The notes: generated from the letters alone by a model not told the origin. 64,000 nt of DNA from Eumeta japonica (GCA_005406025.1 BGZK01000748.1:1-64000); one strand, 5' to 3'; shown: positions 35,641-46,080, numbered from the stretch's first letter. Numbers and translations are program-made.

Positions 35641-36160
35641 AATTCAGATAAATAAATTTAGGACTATGTGAAACACGTGTACTCGTATCGACCGCCGCCC
35701 GCTATCGCTAAACTGACTAATAAAGTTGCGCTTCACATTTCCCTTGTAAAGGGTTTTAGCGCTAACAACCTTTTAAAGGGAGACGTTAAGCGCAGATTTT
35801 ATTTTGAAAGCGACTTTCTGTTAAATTTAAGTTTTAGAGAAGATAGCAAAGAAGCTCTAATAGTGGAAAAAAAATGGCGTTTTATATAAATAAATTTGGA
35901 AGTTTGAACTCGAAAGCTAAAATGTATTAAAATTATGTTTTTGAGTTTAAAGAGCCTGAAAAAGCTCTTAAGCCCCTCTTGGAGAAACTTTAAGTTCAAC
36001 TTCAATAATAATTTACTGCTAGGTGAGTCTTTGAAGCCTTTTAGTTTCAAGGTAGCTAAATTTTCAAGAGTAGCTTATAAAGTCAACCGTTTTGTCGAAT
36101 TTTTAAGCTTAAAAAGATTAAACAAAAATCTGTGAGTTTTGAAAAAACTGTATTTGTGGA
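35640..36160. repeat. AAAGCTT/CTTAA-rich block with ORFs on both strands
   Basis: Dense in variants of 'aagctctta', 'tttaagc' and 'aaagcctttt', giving ORFs of 73, 83 and 66 codons on alternating strands (35668-35889, 35799-36050, 35935-36135). The composition is Lys/Leu/Phe-rich and probably not coding. It looks like the inside of an unidentified transposon or a degenerate minisatellite. Confidence 0.35.
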
Positions 36161-36274
36161 ACTCAAAAATCTCAAATACACATCGATAAATATCATAGTG
36201 GAAAGTTTTAGTGATGGCCTTTGGGGTCAAGGCTTTTACAGATTTTGTAGTTTCTCCAATGGTCTAAAGACAAA

Positions 36275-36545
36275 ATTCCGATGCCGGTCCTGATCCCTAT
36301 TTGCTTCACTCTCTATGCCCATTACGGTTTCGCTTCTCATTCTGAACCTTGATCCGTGACCCGCTCTTTATTTTCATCTAGTCACTGCTTCTTATTTTAA
36401 TTTCGACTACGCTCTTGATTCTAATTTTGATTTCAGATTCGAATTCGACTTAGATCTCATTCTAGATTTGGAACCGTCTCTCGAGTCTCGATTCTGGTGC
36501 CCGTACCGCATGTAATTTCGATTCCGTATCGTATTTTGTGCAGCG
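36275..36545. repeat. Longest degenerate hexamer tract
   Basis: About 270 bases of imperfect hexamers: attccg atgccg gtcctg atccct early, gattct aatttt gatttc later. Same style as the tracts near 4.2, 7.7, 47.8 and 53.8 kb. Confidence 0.6.
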
Positions 36546-36861
36546 GGATCGAGAGTATTACGATCAGTACTTCGTAGATCATCCGTCTCGTTGCGTTTCG
36601 CTCATTGGATTTCGTAACCGCATGTTTGTTGAAATAAAAAATACGTTTCCCCTCCTTTATTAATATTTCGCACCCAAAAAAATTGGCAGTGTGTGTTCCA
36701 TTTCAAAATCAAGAATAATTTTTAATTTAGTATAGAAATGCTAGTTCCAGTCAGGGAGGGCACGGTCATTAATTCATACCTACTTATTTGTTTACTTCTA
36801 CATATATAGACTGTCGTGAACAGCTCTATCTGACATTTAAATGGTAAAAGGTAAAACTCAT

Positions 36862-36922
36862 TCAACCAGTTTGAATAACGATGCATATATAAAAATGAAT
36901 TCATAAATATTTTCGTCAGTCG
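36862..36922 (+). promoter_or_regulatory. Core promoter of copy C
   Basis: TCAACCAGTTT at 36862-36872, TATATAAAAA at 36886-36895, initiator TCAGTC (A at 36918) 32 bases later, and the ATG 14 bases after the A. The spacing from TATA to ATG is identical to copies A and B, although the surrounding sequence has diverged. Confidence 0.7.
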
Positions 36923-36931
36923 CTAGAGAAA

Positions 36932-37216
36932 ATGTATATACTAAAATTAATGGTTTTATTGATGGTTTGTGTGTTCGCCGCTACGAGCGCTAAAGACCCT
37001 CCGGCCTGCGCGCAACAAGGCTCTACTGAACTCAATTGGGAATGCAGCGACAGTTTCGTTCAATATACATTTCTAAGAATAATCAGAGGTGATTGGAAAC
37101 TTGACCAAAATTGTATCTTATGCTTTCCGTCCTGTTGCATTCGAGACCTAAAAAATGGCGTCAATGCATCTACTTGTATGGAAGCTCTGAAGGAATTCGG
37201 CTTCAGGATTCTATGA
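36932..37216 (+). CDS. Secreted cysteine-rich protein, copy C (94 aa, diverged paralogue)
   Basis: A 20-residue signal peptide (ending ATSA) is followed by a 74-residue mature chain with cysteines at 26, 38, 61, 64, 68, 69 and 82. That odd number suggests a free cysteine or a dimer. Relationship to copies A and B rests on the shared promoter layout, the same start context (GAAAATG), the 'FAATSA'/'AAASA' signal end, and the block 'FLRIIRG' against 'YLRIARG' of copy A followed by 'CFPSCC'/'FPSLCPP' and 'NGV'. It lacks the dibasic sites at the A/B positions and most of the N-terminal module. The stop is followed at once by an unrelated GC-rich block (37217-37490), so the original 3' UTR may be lost; no AATAAA is seen near. 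Function unknown. Confidence 0.65.
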   Translation: MYILKLMVLLMVCVFAATSAKDPPACAQQGSTELNWECSDSFVQYTFLRIIRGDWKLDQNCILCFPSCCIRDLKNGVNASTCMEALKEFGFRIL

Positions 37217-37500
37217 AACGTGTGAATCTCGGTATCCGAACACGCTCTGACGTACACGGCAGAGAGAGGCCGCGCTCTCGCGCGTCGACATAGTTGTACT
37301 TACCTCTGCCGTCAGATGAGAAGTGCGTCTTAAGGATGCGCGCTCCCCGGCCCGAGGGGCTGTTGTGTCCATCTGCCCGTGACAAACGGGTCCTAGTCCA
37401 CTCTAGGGTGTCCATCGGGGTCGGTGGTGTGTACGTACGGCTGCTTGGAGAGAACAGCGCTGGGTCGACTAAAACGGGACGTCGTTAAGACTTGAAGTTG
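37217..37500. other. GC-rich block directly after copy C, unidentified
   Basis: Much richer in GC and CpG than its surroundings ('gcgctccccggcccgagggg', 'gtccatcggggtcggtg'). It has overlapping ORFs on both strands as expected from composition. It may be a LINE 5' region or an LTR inserted at the gene end. No terminal repeats identified. Confidence 0.3.
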
Positions 37501-38929
37501 CCGCGAAAAATGGATTAGAGGACGAGAGAGGACAGAGGGTGTGAGCGTGCACAAAAGGTAGCGATGCATACACGTCGTGTTGTTATTTTTCCAAACTGTC
37601 TTGTGGGTTCTACAGAAAAGGACAGTGATGGCATAACGAAACCTGGAATAGAAGTATTGGCGAAAGAATGAATTGCCGAAGCTCTCCGCAGTTGTGTAGG
37701 CTATGAATGGCGGGCTGGTGGTTGAGTACCGGAAAAATAGCTATAAAAAATATTATATATATTATAACAATATTTAGTACAGATTTAACAATCCCATATA
37801 TTCGAATGGATGATGTCTTCAATAGCTACGTCGAGATAGACATTAAACAATTTGTGGATTTTGTTGCTTTATCGTTGCTTTAGAATCACTCTCTATTTTA
37901 GTATTTACTTAGATGATACTTGTAATATTTAGTCCGCCGCTTGAGGTGTGTATCTTTTGTTTGTAACATTTGTGTTTAAAAATTAATATATCGATAGAAT
38001 GTACTGTAAATGTATGGGTAATTAACATAAGTATGGTTTTATGTACTCATAAAAAATATAGACGTACGTTCAAACTTTATTATTGGCGAACGTGCTTTTA
38101 TTTAGCAATATTAGTCAGCAGAAGCCGTGTTTTAATAAGTCTTAAGTCAAACACAATAAAACCACCAATATTAATGTGTAAAATATTTTCAAACTTTAAT
38201 AGCCTAAGTTACCAAATAAGTACATTTTCAGATATATGTATAGAATAGTTTTCATAAATAATTTTATTTAATTATTTTCAGTTGAGCTACTAAACACCGT
38301 AGATAATTCAAGAGATTATTAAAATGATAGACGTACTCAAAAATAGTTGAATACTGTAGCTTATATTCGGCAAACAGTACTATGTCGACATCTGAAAAAA
38401 TATACACCGTTCCATTATCTTTCATTTACAGAAATATTGGAATGTATGTATGTTTCAAGTTCCAGGAAGGAGAGAGAAAAAAAAACCCGAAGTTTTTTCA
38501 ACGATTTATAGCTTCACGAAAAGAAATGTTTCAATACAAACTTTATCGAATTATCTAAATGTAAATCTTAATCTAATCCGGTTAGTGTTTTTTTACAACT
38601 ATATAATAAGACTAACGTGACAATTCCATCAACTTGTAGTTTACACGTAAAATGTTTACTTTTAGCGCGTTCCAGCCCACGATAGCCCATGCCCGAAACA
38701 GATTTATATTATTTAGGTACGTTCGCATCTTAAAGCGACAGACCACGTTCTTGTTATACCACGTTCAGGAAAAGGATTTGAAATTACACAGCTGGTTTGC
38801 ATATTCGCGTTTGCGAAAATCTTTTTTGATCCACTGTTTATTCGAAGCCAATCTCGGATTACTACTTGAAAATTAATTGTTTTTATAGTCTTTTAGCAAG
38901 TGTTGATTTCAACTATATGATTATATGTA
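37501..38929. other. AT-rich stretch, nothing recognised
   Basis: Short ORFs (up to 92 codons at 37970-38248) without motifs. No splice-linked exons or RNA genes seen. Confidence 0.35.
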
Positions 38930-39220
38930 CTAGCTTTCCTGGCAGACGTCGTCCTGCCCGGAAAAGCTTTAAGCGATATGCCGACAGCAGCGCCACCTAC
39001 CGGATCCAATTGTGTTTTGAAATCATCCAGGGACCCATTGGAATATACATAGAAAATTTCATCCCAATCGGTCCAGCCATTTGACATACCGACAACGGCG
39101 CCACCTATCAGGTCTATTTATGAATCTAAACCATCCTCGAATTCACTTGAACACACACAAAAAAATCATTCAAATCGGTTCAGGTGTTTAGGAGGAGTTC
39201 ACTGTCAACACACGTACAGA

Positions 39221-39222
<2 letters not shown>
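38930..39222 (-). mobile_element. Helitron/SINE-like repeat ending at the AT microsatellite
   Basis: CTAG at 38930-38933, followed by 'ctttcctggcagacgtcgtc', is a minus-strand Helitron-type tail. Inside are two related strips about 100 bases apart ('gccgacagcagcgccacctac' and 'ccgacaacggcgccacctat') and the 'caatcggtccagccatttg' type strip common in lepidopteran repeats. It runs into the (AT)n tract. Confidence 0.45.

Positions 39223-39296
<74 letters not shown>
39223..39296. repeat. (AT)37 microsatellite
   Basis: Uninterrupted AT dinucleotide, 74 bases. It forms the apparent junction of the preceding repeat. Confidence 0.98.
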
Positions 39297-39299
<3 letters not shown>

Positions 39300-40109
39300 T
39301 GGCAGTGTTTAAAATTAAAAAAATGAAATCGCACTTTTCTATATAACTCCATAGGAACGATCAAAGTCATACTAACCTACACTGCTCACGAGGTCGCCCG
39401 AAGTTGAACGAGGACGAGGACGTACAGTGGGACTTCGTGTTTCCTTGTACTACTTCGCTTCGCTTTGTGCGACTTCGGTTCCGTGTCGGTTTTTGAGGAT
39501 TGGTTAAAGTGCTCGAAGTGTCCCGAAGTTCAAACAACAAGCATCTCACTGCACTACTCGGACCGAGTATTAAATCTTGTGCCAGAGTTGACGATGTTTA
39601 TCGACCAGTATAATTTGTATGGATAGCTTTTTGGGATCGGTGTATAGTTGTAAAAAAACTATATCTACGGTAAGTTTTCATTAATTAATAAGTGTTTAGT
39701 TGCTAATTTACATTACATTTATCACTAGCAAAATAATCTGTGATTACATCCAAAATACTATTTTGATAACACCCTACTGTCTACAATTAAATTCAAGAAG
39801 TAGGAGAGAACGCAACGTTTAAAAAAATATCTCAATGCTCTTATACCGTTGCAATCAGGTCGTCATTACTAGATTTTTTGTTTCAAGATCCAAGAGAATG
39901 TGAGGAAGAGAAAGATGGTTCACATTGCGTCGCAACAATAACTTTTCCGAGTCTAGTTGATACACAAATTTCATTGGAGACATAAAATTTAACAATACCA
40001 CAAAATAAAATAATAATCCGGCGGCGTCTCCATCCACCCGAGTGAGAAACTGCGCGCATGCAAATATCTGAGATATTTAACGATTTGAATAAAATTATGA
40101 ACAGGCCGA

Positions 40110-40690
40110 AAAAGACGATGCTGAAGAAGAATATGATGTATTCCGAAAACAAATTACTGAAAAATTGGAAAATATGCCTGAATATGAAAGAGAAAACTTA
40201 ATGTTCGAAATTCATTCCTAAGACCACGTCATGTTGAAAGATCTCCATCTATTGAATCATTTCGTTTTACTACACCTTCAGAACAGTACACTGAAATTAA
40301 TGAACATGTAATACATCAAAGGGGCTTAAATCGGCAACAAATTATACTGATATTTCAATGGCATCTTCCAGGCCACACTCATCATTTTCAGAGTCACCCA
40401 CCTCACTTGTACCATTTTTAGAGCAGTCTAATGAATGTCGATACATATTATGTGTCCCGGAATCAAACGAAAATACTTCCATAGTTGACCAAAATTATAC
40501 TGATATTTCAATGGCATCTTCCAGGCCACACTCATCATTTTCAGAGCCACCCACCTCACTTGTACTATTTTTAGAGCAGTCTAATGAATGTCGATACATA
40601 TTATGTGTCCCGGAATCAAACGAAAATACTTCCACAGTTGACCAAAATGTGACCAAGATGTCAATTGGTTTCAGACAGAAAATATAAGTC
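40110..40690 (+). pseudogene. BESS-like ORF remnant with tandem 153-bp repeat
   Basis: About 40115-40220 reads 'EEYDVFRKQITEKLENMPEY' then 'RENLMFEIHS'. This resembles the C-terminal BESS-type helix pair of MADF/BESS proteins, which occur as accessory proteins of PIF/Harbinger elements and as host factors. After a stop the frame at 40358-40687 is open for 109 codons because a 51-residue unit is duplicated in frame. Incomplete and probably dead. Confidence 0.35.
40340..40645 (+). repeat. Two-copy 153-bp tandem repeat
   Basis: Copy 1 is 40340-40492 and copy 2 is 40493-40645, differing at only a few bases. 153 is a multiple of three, so the 51-residue unit (starting MASSRPHSSFSE) repeats in frame. 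Confidence 0.9.
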
Positions 40691-41557
40691 ATTTAATAAG
40701 TCATGTATGCTTTAAGTCTTAATAAAAGTATCGGAATTTTCATTTTTACTAATTATTAAAAAGGATACTAAATATTATTTTAAGTAAATTCTAAATAAAC
40801 GTATATTCTAAAAATTGAAATTTTTAATTTTATTTCATCGTTGAGAATCGAATGGCTTTGCAGATATCGACTACAATTTTATGTCATTTTTCAAGCCAAT
40901 TGCTTGAATTTTAAATAAAAAGTACCAACTTCTATTACTGTGTCCAGTTCCTAAAAACCTTAAAACAATCTTGGCAAGTATAGTTTCTCGTCAATACGAA
41001 TCTTGGTGATTGATCAGAGGTTCGACTTCGGAAAGCAAAAGTTTAAAATCCGCCAATAACATTCAGTGGATATGTTCGAATTCTCGAGTTGATCCAGTGT
41101 GAGTTCTACGTATTTTTGCTCGCAACAATTCGTTGTCGTTGTCGTTGAATTGTATGTTTACAAAGTTATAAGTGTGATTACAAATAATAAGGTTATTGTT
41201 AAAATTCATTGTGGTTTGTTTATCCTACTAAGCCACTTCTAATTCGGTGCATTAGAATGATCAATTATCTTCTTTTTCTTCATTTTTTCTTAATTTTTGT
41301 TGTAATATGAACGTCCTCGTAGTTAAGAACACGCGGAAGTGCACATTGAAACAGCTGCTACCATTTGAATGTTATCCGAGTTACCTAGAGCGCGAGCGCC
41401 GGGCGAATGAGCTCCTGGCGTAGTTGCACAAGTGTGTAGTCACGACTTCGGACTTCGGTCGATTTTCACCAATATTTGGCTGAAGTAACTTCAAGAGTAG
41501 TGCAGTGGAGACTTTACGTAGCCAAATGTCAATTTGTCTTCGAACTGCAAAAATACT

Positions 41558-41870
41558 GTTACGTAATGACCATAGATAGGGTCATAAATCGTCCGCATGA
41601 CTTTGTGGCGTCGTAGCCACAATTTCTTCGCAGTAGGAAATTTCTCGAATGAAAGCTCAGCAGTGGTGTTTCGCGCCGCGCGCGTCGCACGCATTGTCTT
41701 ATATCTTACACTGGTCGCATGAGCATACGGTCCGTATATCGCGGTGCGCGCCCTCTGCCGGGCGTTGGGCGTCAGCGGTCGGCCGTCGTCTGTCCGACAG
41801 ACAGTACAATATCTTTCGATTATTTTTAGTATTAAAAACTAGTTACATTCCTAATTGTTATGTTCTAAAC
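41558..41870 (+). repeat. Probable solo LTR at the start of unit B
   Basis: It begins TGTTACGTAATGACC, runs through a GC-rich centre and ends in 'ttagtattaaaaactagtt'. A 5'-shortened version starts unit A (14453-14700). No flanking retroviral genes; the LTR identity is inferred from shape only. Confidence 0.35.
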
Positions 41871-42247
41871 CGTCTTTACTTTCGTCGTCTAAATGTTTTG
41901 ATGTGGGCTACAATTTAACTCGATTTTGTAAAATACATAACGTTTTTTAGCGTTTTGTGCTCTGAACGTCATACTGTCATAACAGTAACAACAGAATAAG
42001 AAGCAGGTAAATATATCAATCACTAGATAAATGAAATCGACTAGTCAAAAATAGCTGGTTCGATATTTGTTATGGACAATTAATACTTTTATTTTTATTG
42101 TAAAGTCCTGAATTCGCTTTGGGAGATCGTCCGTTCGAATTCCCGCATATAAGATGAGCACAGTATTCTAGATAAATCCATTTAATGTATGTATTTCGAT
42201 AGACTGGCGCGGATGACCCCACCTGACATTTAAGCGGCAAATATCAG

Positions 42248-42312
42248 TCAACCAGTTTTGCCGAAAGATGCGAGTATATAAAAAAGAAGCCTTAAACGTT
42301 TTCCACAGTCGG
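42248..42312 (+). promoter_or_regulatory. Core promoter of copy B
   Basis: TCAACCAGTTT at 42248-42258, TATATAAAAA at 42275-42284, initiator ACAGTC (A at 42307), ATG 14 bases later. Spacing is identical to copy A. Confidence 0.75.
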
Positions 42313-42320
42313 TAAAGAAA

Positions 42321-42845
42321 ATGACCAGAGTAAAGTCACTAATTTTACTGGCGGTTTGCGCGTGCGCCGCAGCGAGCGCCGAAGACGAGGTGCTGGGCCG
42401 GCTAAAGCGGGATATCCCCAAGGTTCTGAATTGCGACGAAGATTCGACTCGAGATCGTGGACTGTGTGGGTTTATGGAAAAGTTATCGAGACAAATTCGC
42501 GCCTCCATTAATCCGAAAGCCTGCCCTCCGGGTTATACACAAGTTAAATCTGAATGCGTACCATCGACGAGGGTAAAACGGGATAATTTTACACCCAGAT
42601 CTGGCAGCTATCGTATTCCTAAAGCCCTTCGCTACGAAGAAGACTACGTGGGAGGAGCCAGAAGTCGGCGCGGGGTTGTCTCTTCGGCAGTGTGTCCGCC
42701 AGGGCAAGAGCTTAGATTTGGTTTTTGCATGAAAACATTATTTCGAGGTATAAGAGACGTCGCTCAGCAAAGGTGTCCCGATGGATCGATCTCTAGTACA
42801 TCCGGGACATGTAATGTCTCTTTTCCCAAAAGGATCAACTATTAA
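42321..42845 (+). CDS. Secreted cysteine-rich precursor, copy B (174 aa, full-length form)
   Basis: Signal peptide 1-20, then four paired-cysteine modules: C38/C49, C68/C79, C125/C136 (ten residues between each) and C152/C164 (eleven). The second and third start CPPG and the fourth CPDG. Basic sites at KR 29-30, KR 86-87 and RR 116-117 would release a short acidic leader, a two-module peptide, a basic cysteine-free linker and a two-module C-terminal peptide. Residues 1-36 equal copy A exactly; later residues differ mainly by amino-acid-changing substitutions, with all shared cysteines and basic sites kept. No transmembrane segment after the signal. The single-exon mRNA would end after AATAAA at 43095. 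I know no matching family; small secreted immune, reproductive or venom-type peptides are possible. Function open. Confidence 0.85.
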   Translation: MTRVKSLILLAVCACAAASAEDEVLGRLKRDIPKVLNCDEDSTRDRGLCGFMEKLSRQIRASINPKACPPGYTQVKSECVPSTRVKRDNFTPRSGSYRIPKALRYEEDYVGGARSRRGVVSSAVCPPGQELRFGFCMKTLFRGIRDVAQQRCPDGSISSTSGTCNVSFPKRINY

Positions 42846-43094
42846 ACGTCTCGTTCTATACCAGCCCTCAGCAGAAGCCTGAACTACCCAGTGGACTAAT
42901 GTTAACAGTAGTGTTAGTGCTTTGAAATTGTAACGTTATACATATATATAAAATTTACTAAAATTACTTGTGACATAGCCTCAATCTAATTTTAATATAA
43001 ATTTCAAATATTAAGTTTCATTTTTGTTCACACTGATGAAAAATCTGATTTTATTTAGTGACAATAATATATCGATAGAAACATCGCTTAATTC

Positions 43095-43100
43095 AATAAA
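43095..43100 (+). terminator. Polyadenylation signal of copy B
   Basis: AATAAA in 'attcaataaaattgtcatca', matching 17922-17927 behind copy A; 250 bases after the stop codon. Confidence 0.6.
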
Positions 43101-43194
43101 ATTGTCATCAAACACAAGCCTTTTATTGACGTTATGCCCTATCGTAGGATTGTCTCGATTCAGCCGACACCGTGGTTTAATACGCCTAAGTAGT

Positions 43195-44690
43195 GCTCTC
43201 GCGCATTGTACCAGTATATGAGTTTTGTTCAAAGTTCATTATATGAGTTGAGTTTATTCAAAGCACACATTTTACTTAAGTTTTTGAATAATAATAAATA
43301 TAGTACTTAACAAAGATATTACATGGGTAAATAGGAATAAGACACGCAGGTGATCCAGTACTTTCTTAATTTCCCTCTAATTATGTGATAAATCAATATT
43401 TGTATTGCTTTGAGTTACATTACCAAAAATTGAGATTTCATTAGATATCAACATTTTGTGCACCGGTATTTTTTTTGCATAGGTGCATGTGTATGTGCGT
43501 GCGTGTAATTTGCGTATTGCTATTGATCAATCGACCATACTACATGTGTCGGTTGCTAAACAGGTTTTACTAAAATTTGAATTTCTGTTTAACTCTGATC
43601 AGCAAATGGGTTTGGAATTATTCCGAAAACATTTTTCAAAGAGCATTTCAAGTAATGAGTAAAAACTTTAAAGTAGGTGATCAATAAAGACGCTCTTTTA
43701 TACTTTACATTTATCAAATACGCTTGTTTAAAAACTACTCAAATACCATTATGATCAAATGGTTTTATGTTTAAAAATCTTTTGTTTGTTTCTAAAAATT
43801 TAGCACTTGTAAAGAAAACGACTCATTAAAGTCAGGCTTACGGTGTTCAAGGTTTAATTAACGACTGACATTTAAAAGATCGGATTGACTCAATTGTAAT
43901 GACGGGTAACTTCAATATTGTTTTTTTTTTTACAAATATTTATTAAAAACGATGTAAAAGTGTTTTTATCGATAATTTCCGATATCTATCAGGGTTTATT
44001 CTCTATAATGTGCACTTAATTGGCTTTCGTCTTCGAGCTCCACGATCTGTACGTACATTCGCGGGCCCCTCGACCCCAAAACCGCCCGTCCTGAGCTCCA
44101 CCCGCGCTGTCAGCCGGCTGACGGTGAGAAATAGGACTTTAGCTTTGCGAAAGCAATACTCGCAAAATTATGAAAGCTGGATTTTGTCAATAATTAGCTG
44201 ACAAATAAATGCTACGTCGATTGATGACTTCACTTTTATAACTATGGCTCATTCGGTAAAAGCAATGTAAGTTATATAATATATTTAGACTTTTATAATT
44301 TACCGCGCTCTTGCGCATTAGTAGACAATCTTGTTTATAATTATTCTGTTATCGCATTTGTCATTTGCATTATAAATATGTTTTAACAGATTTGCATACT
44401 AAAAAGGTCTTTTAAAGCATTAATGTCTCTAATATTTATAAAAATTGAATTAGCAACAAATTTATAAATATACTTATTTCACGACTTCCTCAACCAAACT
44501 AGTAAAAGCTTCTTTATAATTAAAAATGTCCTTGATACATACAAGCGCAAACGGGTTAGCACAAAAAGTAACCTTTGCTTGTCACATTCATGTGGTTAGG
44601 CTTGCTAATTAAATTGTGTCACACCATTACCATAAACTAGTATCACACGTCACGGACCAACTTCGCGTCTAATCCACGGGTGTGTCGTCG
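43195..44690. other. Unit-B-specific segment
   Basis: Absent from unit A at the matching place (between 18030 and 18045), so it was inserted here or lost there. AT-rich except 44020-44130 (a GC-rich strip with 'gcgggcccctcgacccc'). No ends, ORFs or named repeats recognised. Confidence 0.45.
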
Positions 44691-45289
44691 AATGATGAAT
44701 ACCAATACGACATATTAATGGAAATCACTTTAATTTGACATTAATCAGCGCCTTACTTATATATTCATATGTACTAAATTATCACCAACACTGCGTATTT
44801 ATAATGTACACCGGACGGACTTTTACAGGCCAAAATAAATACTAAAAACTTGTGATGATGACATTTGGACATACCAGACGATGACTCTTCAGCATTGCTT
44901 TGGTGCTTGGGCCGGGATGTCTGCCGACCACTTTTATGTGTTTGCTCTCAACAGAAGAATGTTTGTTGAAAAGAAAACATCCCCACTCAAATACCTTTTT
45001 GGGGCCTGCGCCGCAGCAGCACAGTGGAAGTCCGACTACTAACGGAGACTCGATAGGGTTCCGCATAATTACCCCAATATTATGTAAATTAACAGAAATC
45101 ATTAAATAATGACCGCATATGAATAATAATAGAACGTTGTTTAAAATATGTTATTTGATGCGTCATGTATTTTGTAATAAAACTTTAAACTTCCCACTGT
45201 GAAAATTAATTTTCTATTAAATAAATTGGGAAGATACTGGTTTCAGTCCATTTTTCGAAAATTGAGTTTTGATCAGATCTTAACTTTCT

Positions 45290-45440
45290 AGGGATCTACG
45301 AATCTATTTTTACCGATCGATGTCTGTATGTATATGTGTGTGTATGTAGCTATATGCTTGAGTGTGCATGTATAAACCTCTCATAAAATTTAAACAGATT
45401 AACCGACCGAAACGCCGTTTACGGCATTTGAAAGGAAATA
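45290..45440 (+). repeat. Dispersed 'aacctctcat' repeat, unit B
   Basis: Counterpart of 18590-18830, ending sooner ('catttgaaaggaaataatt'); about 90 bases present in A are deleted. Confidence 0.6.
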
Positions 45441-45589
45441 ATTACCTATGAAATAAAGCTACATTTTGATCCGATTTGATTTGAGTCGTAGACTTGAATC
45501 AAACTATACCACACGCTCTGTGCCTCGGAGAGCACGCTAAGCCTTTAGCCCCGCACGTTGCAAACGCATTGGCGACAACGGCAAATAGT

Positions 45590-46080
45590 GGCCAAAAAAG
45601 CGGTGGTTTGATGACTACACACAAGTAGCAGGAAGACGACGATTGTAGAAGTGCAAAGGGAGCTGTGACCAGATTTGAGGAGAGCCATTACCCAAACAGG
45701 AGTCCACATCTTTGAAGATGAAAATAACTAATCATATTAACTTCTAGAGTAAGAAGATCAATTAAGAAATTAACATCGGTCATATAGTTTATTTTCTACA
45801 TGTGTAAACCAGAGATATTGGATAAAATGCTTCTTATTATTATTTGCATCTATTTATTTGACAAATTCCATAACGATAATAAAAACCCTGATGTTATTAA
45901 CCCCAAATTAACCCCCCCAAGTCAAAAACTTTGCTTTTGAACCTTTCATTTGTTATGTACTTGGCTATTTGGGTAAAAAAATCTCATAAAGGGTTGACCC
46001 TGAAAAGCATCCCAAAAAGTTTTCGCTATAATTTGTAAATGTTTTTTAACTTATATAAAACTATAAGTCAAAAATGTATA
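45590..46080 (+). repeat. Segmental duplication unit B (second part): LINE tail
   Basis: Matches 23160-23660, the RTE-like LINE 3' end. Here it joins directly to the preceding part of unit B, while in unit A the two are 4.2 kb apart. Confidence 0.7.

Larger units (their letters stand above)
39547..41507 (+). mobile_element. DNA transposon with 13-bp inverted ends, possibly PIF/Harbinger-like
   Basis: CACTGCACTACTC at 39547-39559 and its exact reverse complement at 41495-41507, with 'cttcgg'-rich subterminal sequence at both sides. It contains a MADF/BESS-type accessory ORF remnant. A transposase ORF is not seen, so it is internally deleted. A similar 'cactgctcacgag' strip at 39378 may mark the true left end, and a clear target duplication is missing. 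Confidence 0.4.
41603..45580 (+). repeat. Segmental duplication unit B (first part)
   Basis: Same order and orientation as 14453-18960. The promoter and signal-peptide regions are nearly identical; the gene body has diverged. 43195-44690 is present only here. Confidence 0.85.

Noticed and set aside
39188..39370. Minus-strand ORF with (Ile-Tyr)n
   Set aside because: Translation of the AT microsatellite.
40340..40645. Direct repeats that could suggest a CRISPR-like array
   Set aside because: Only two head-to-tail copies, no spacers, and eukaryotic context.
44842..45102. 86-codon minus-strand ORF in unit B
   Set aside because: The homologous stretch in unit A (18183-18420) does not keep the frame open, so coding constraint is not supported.
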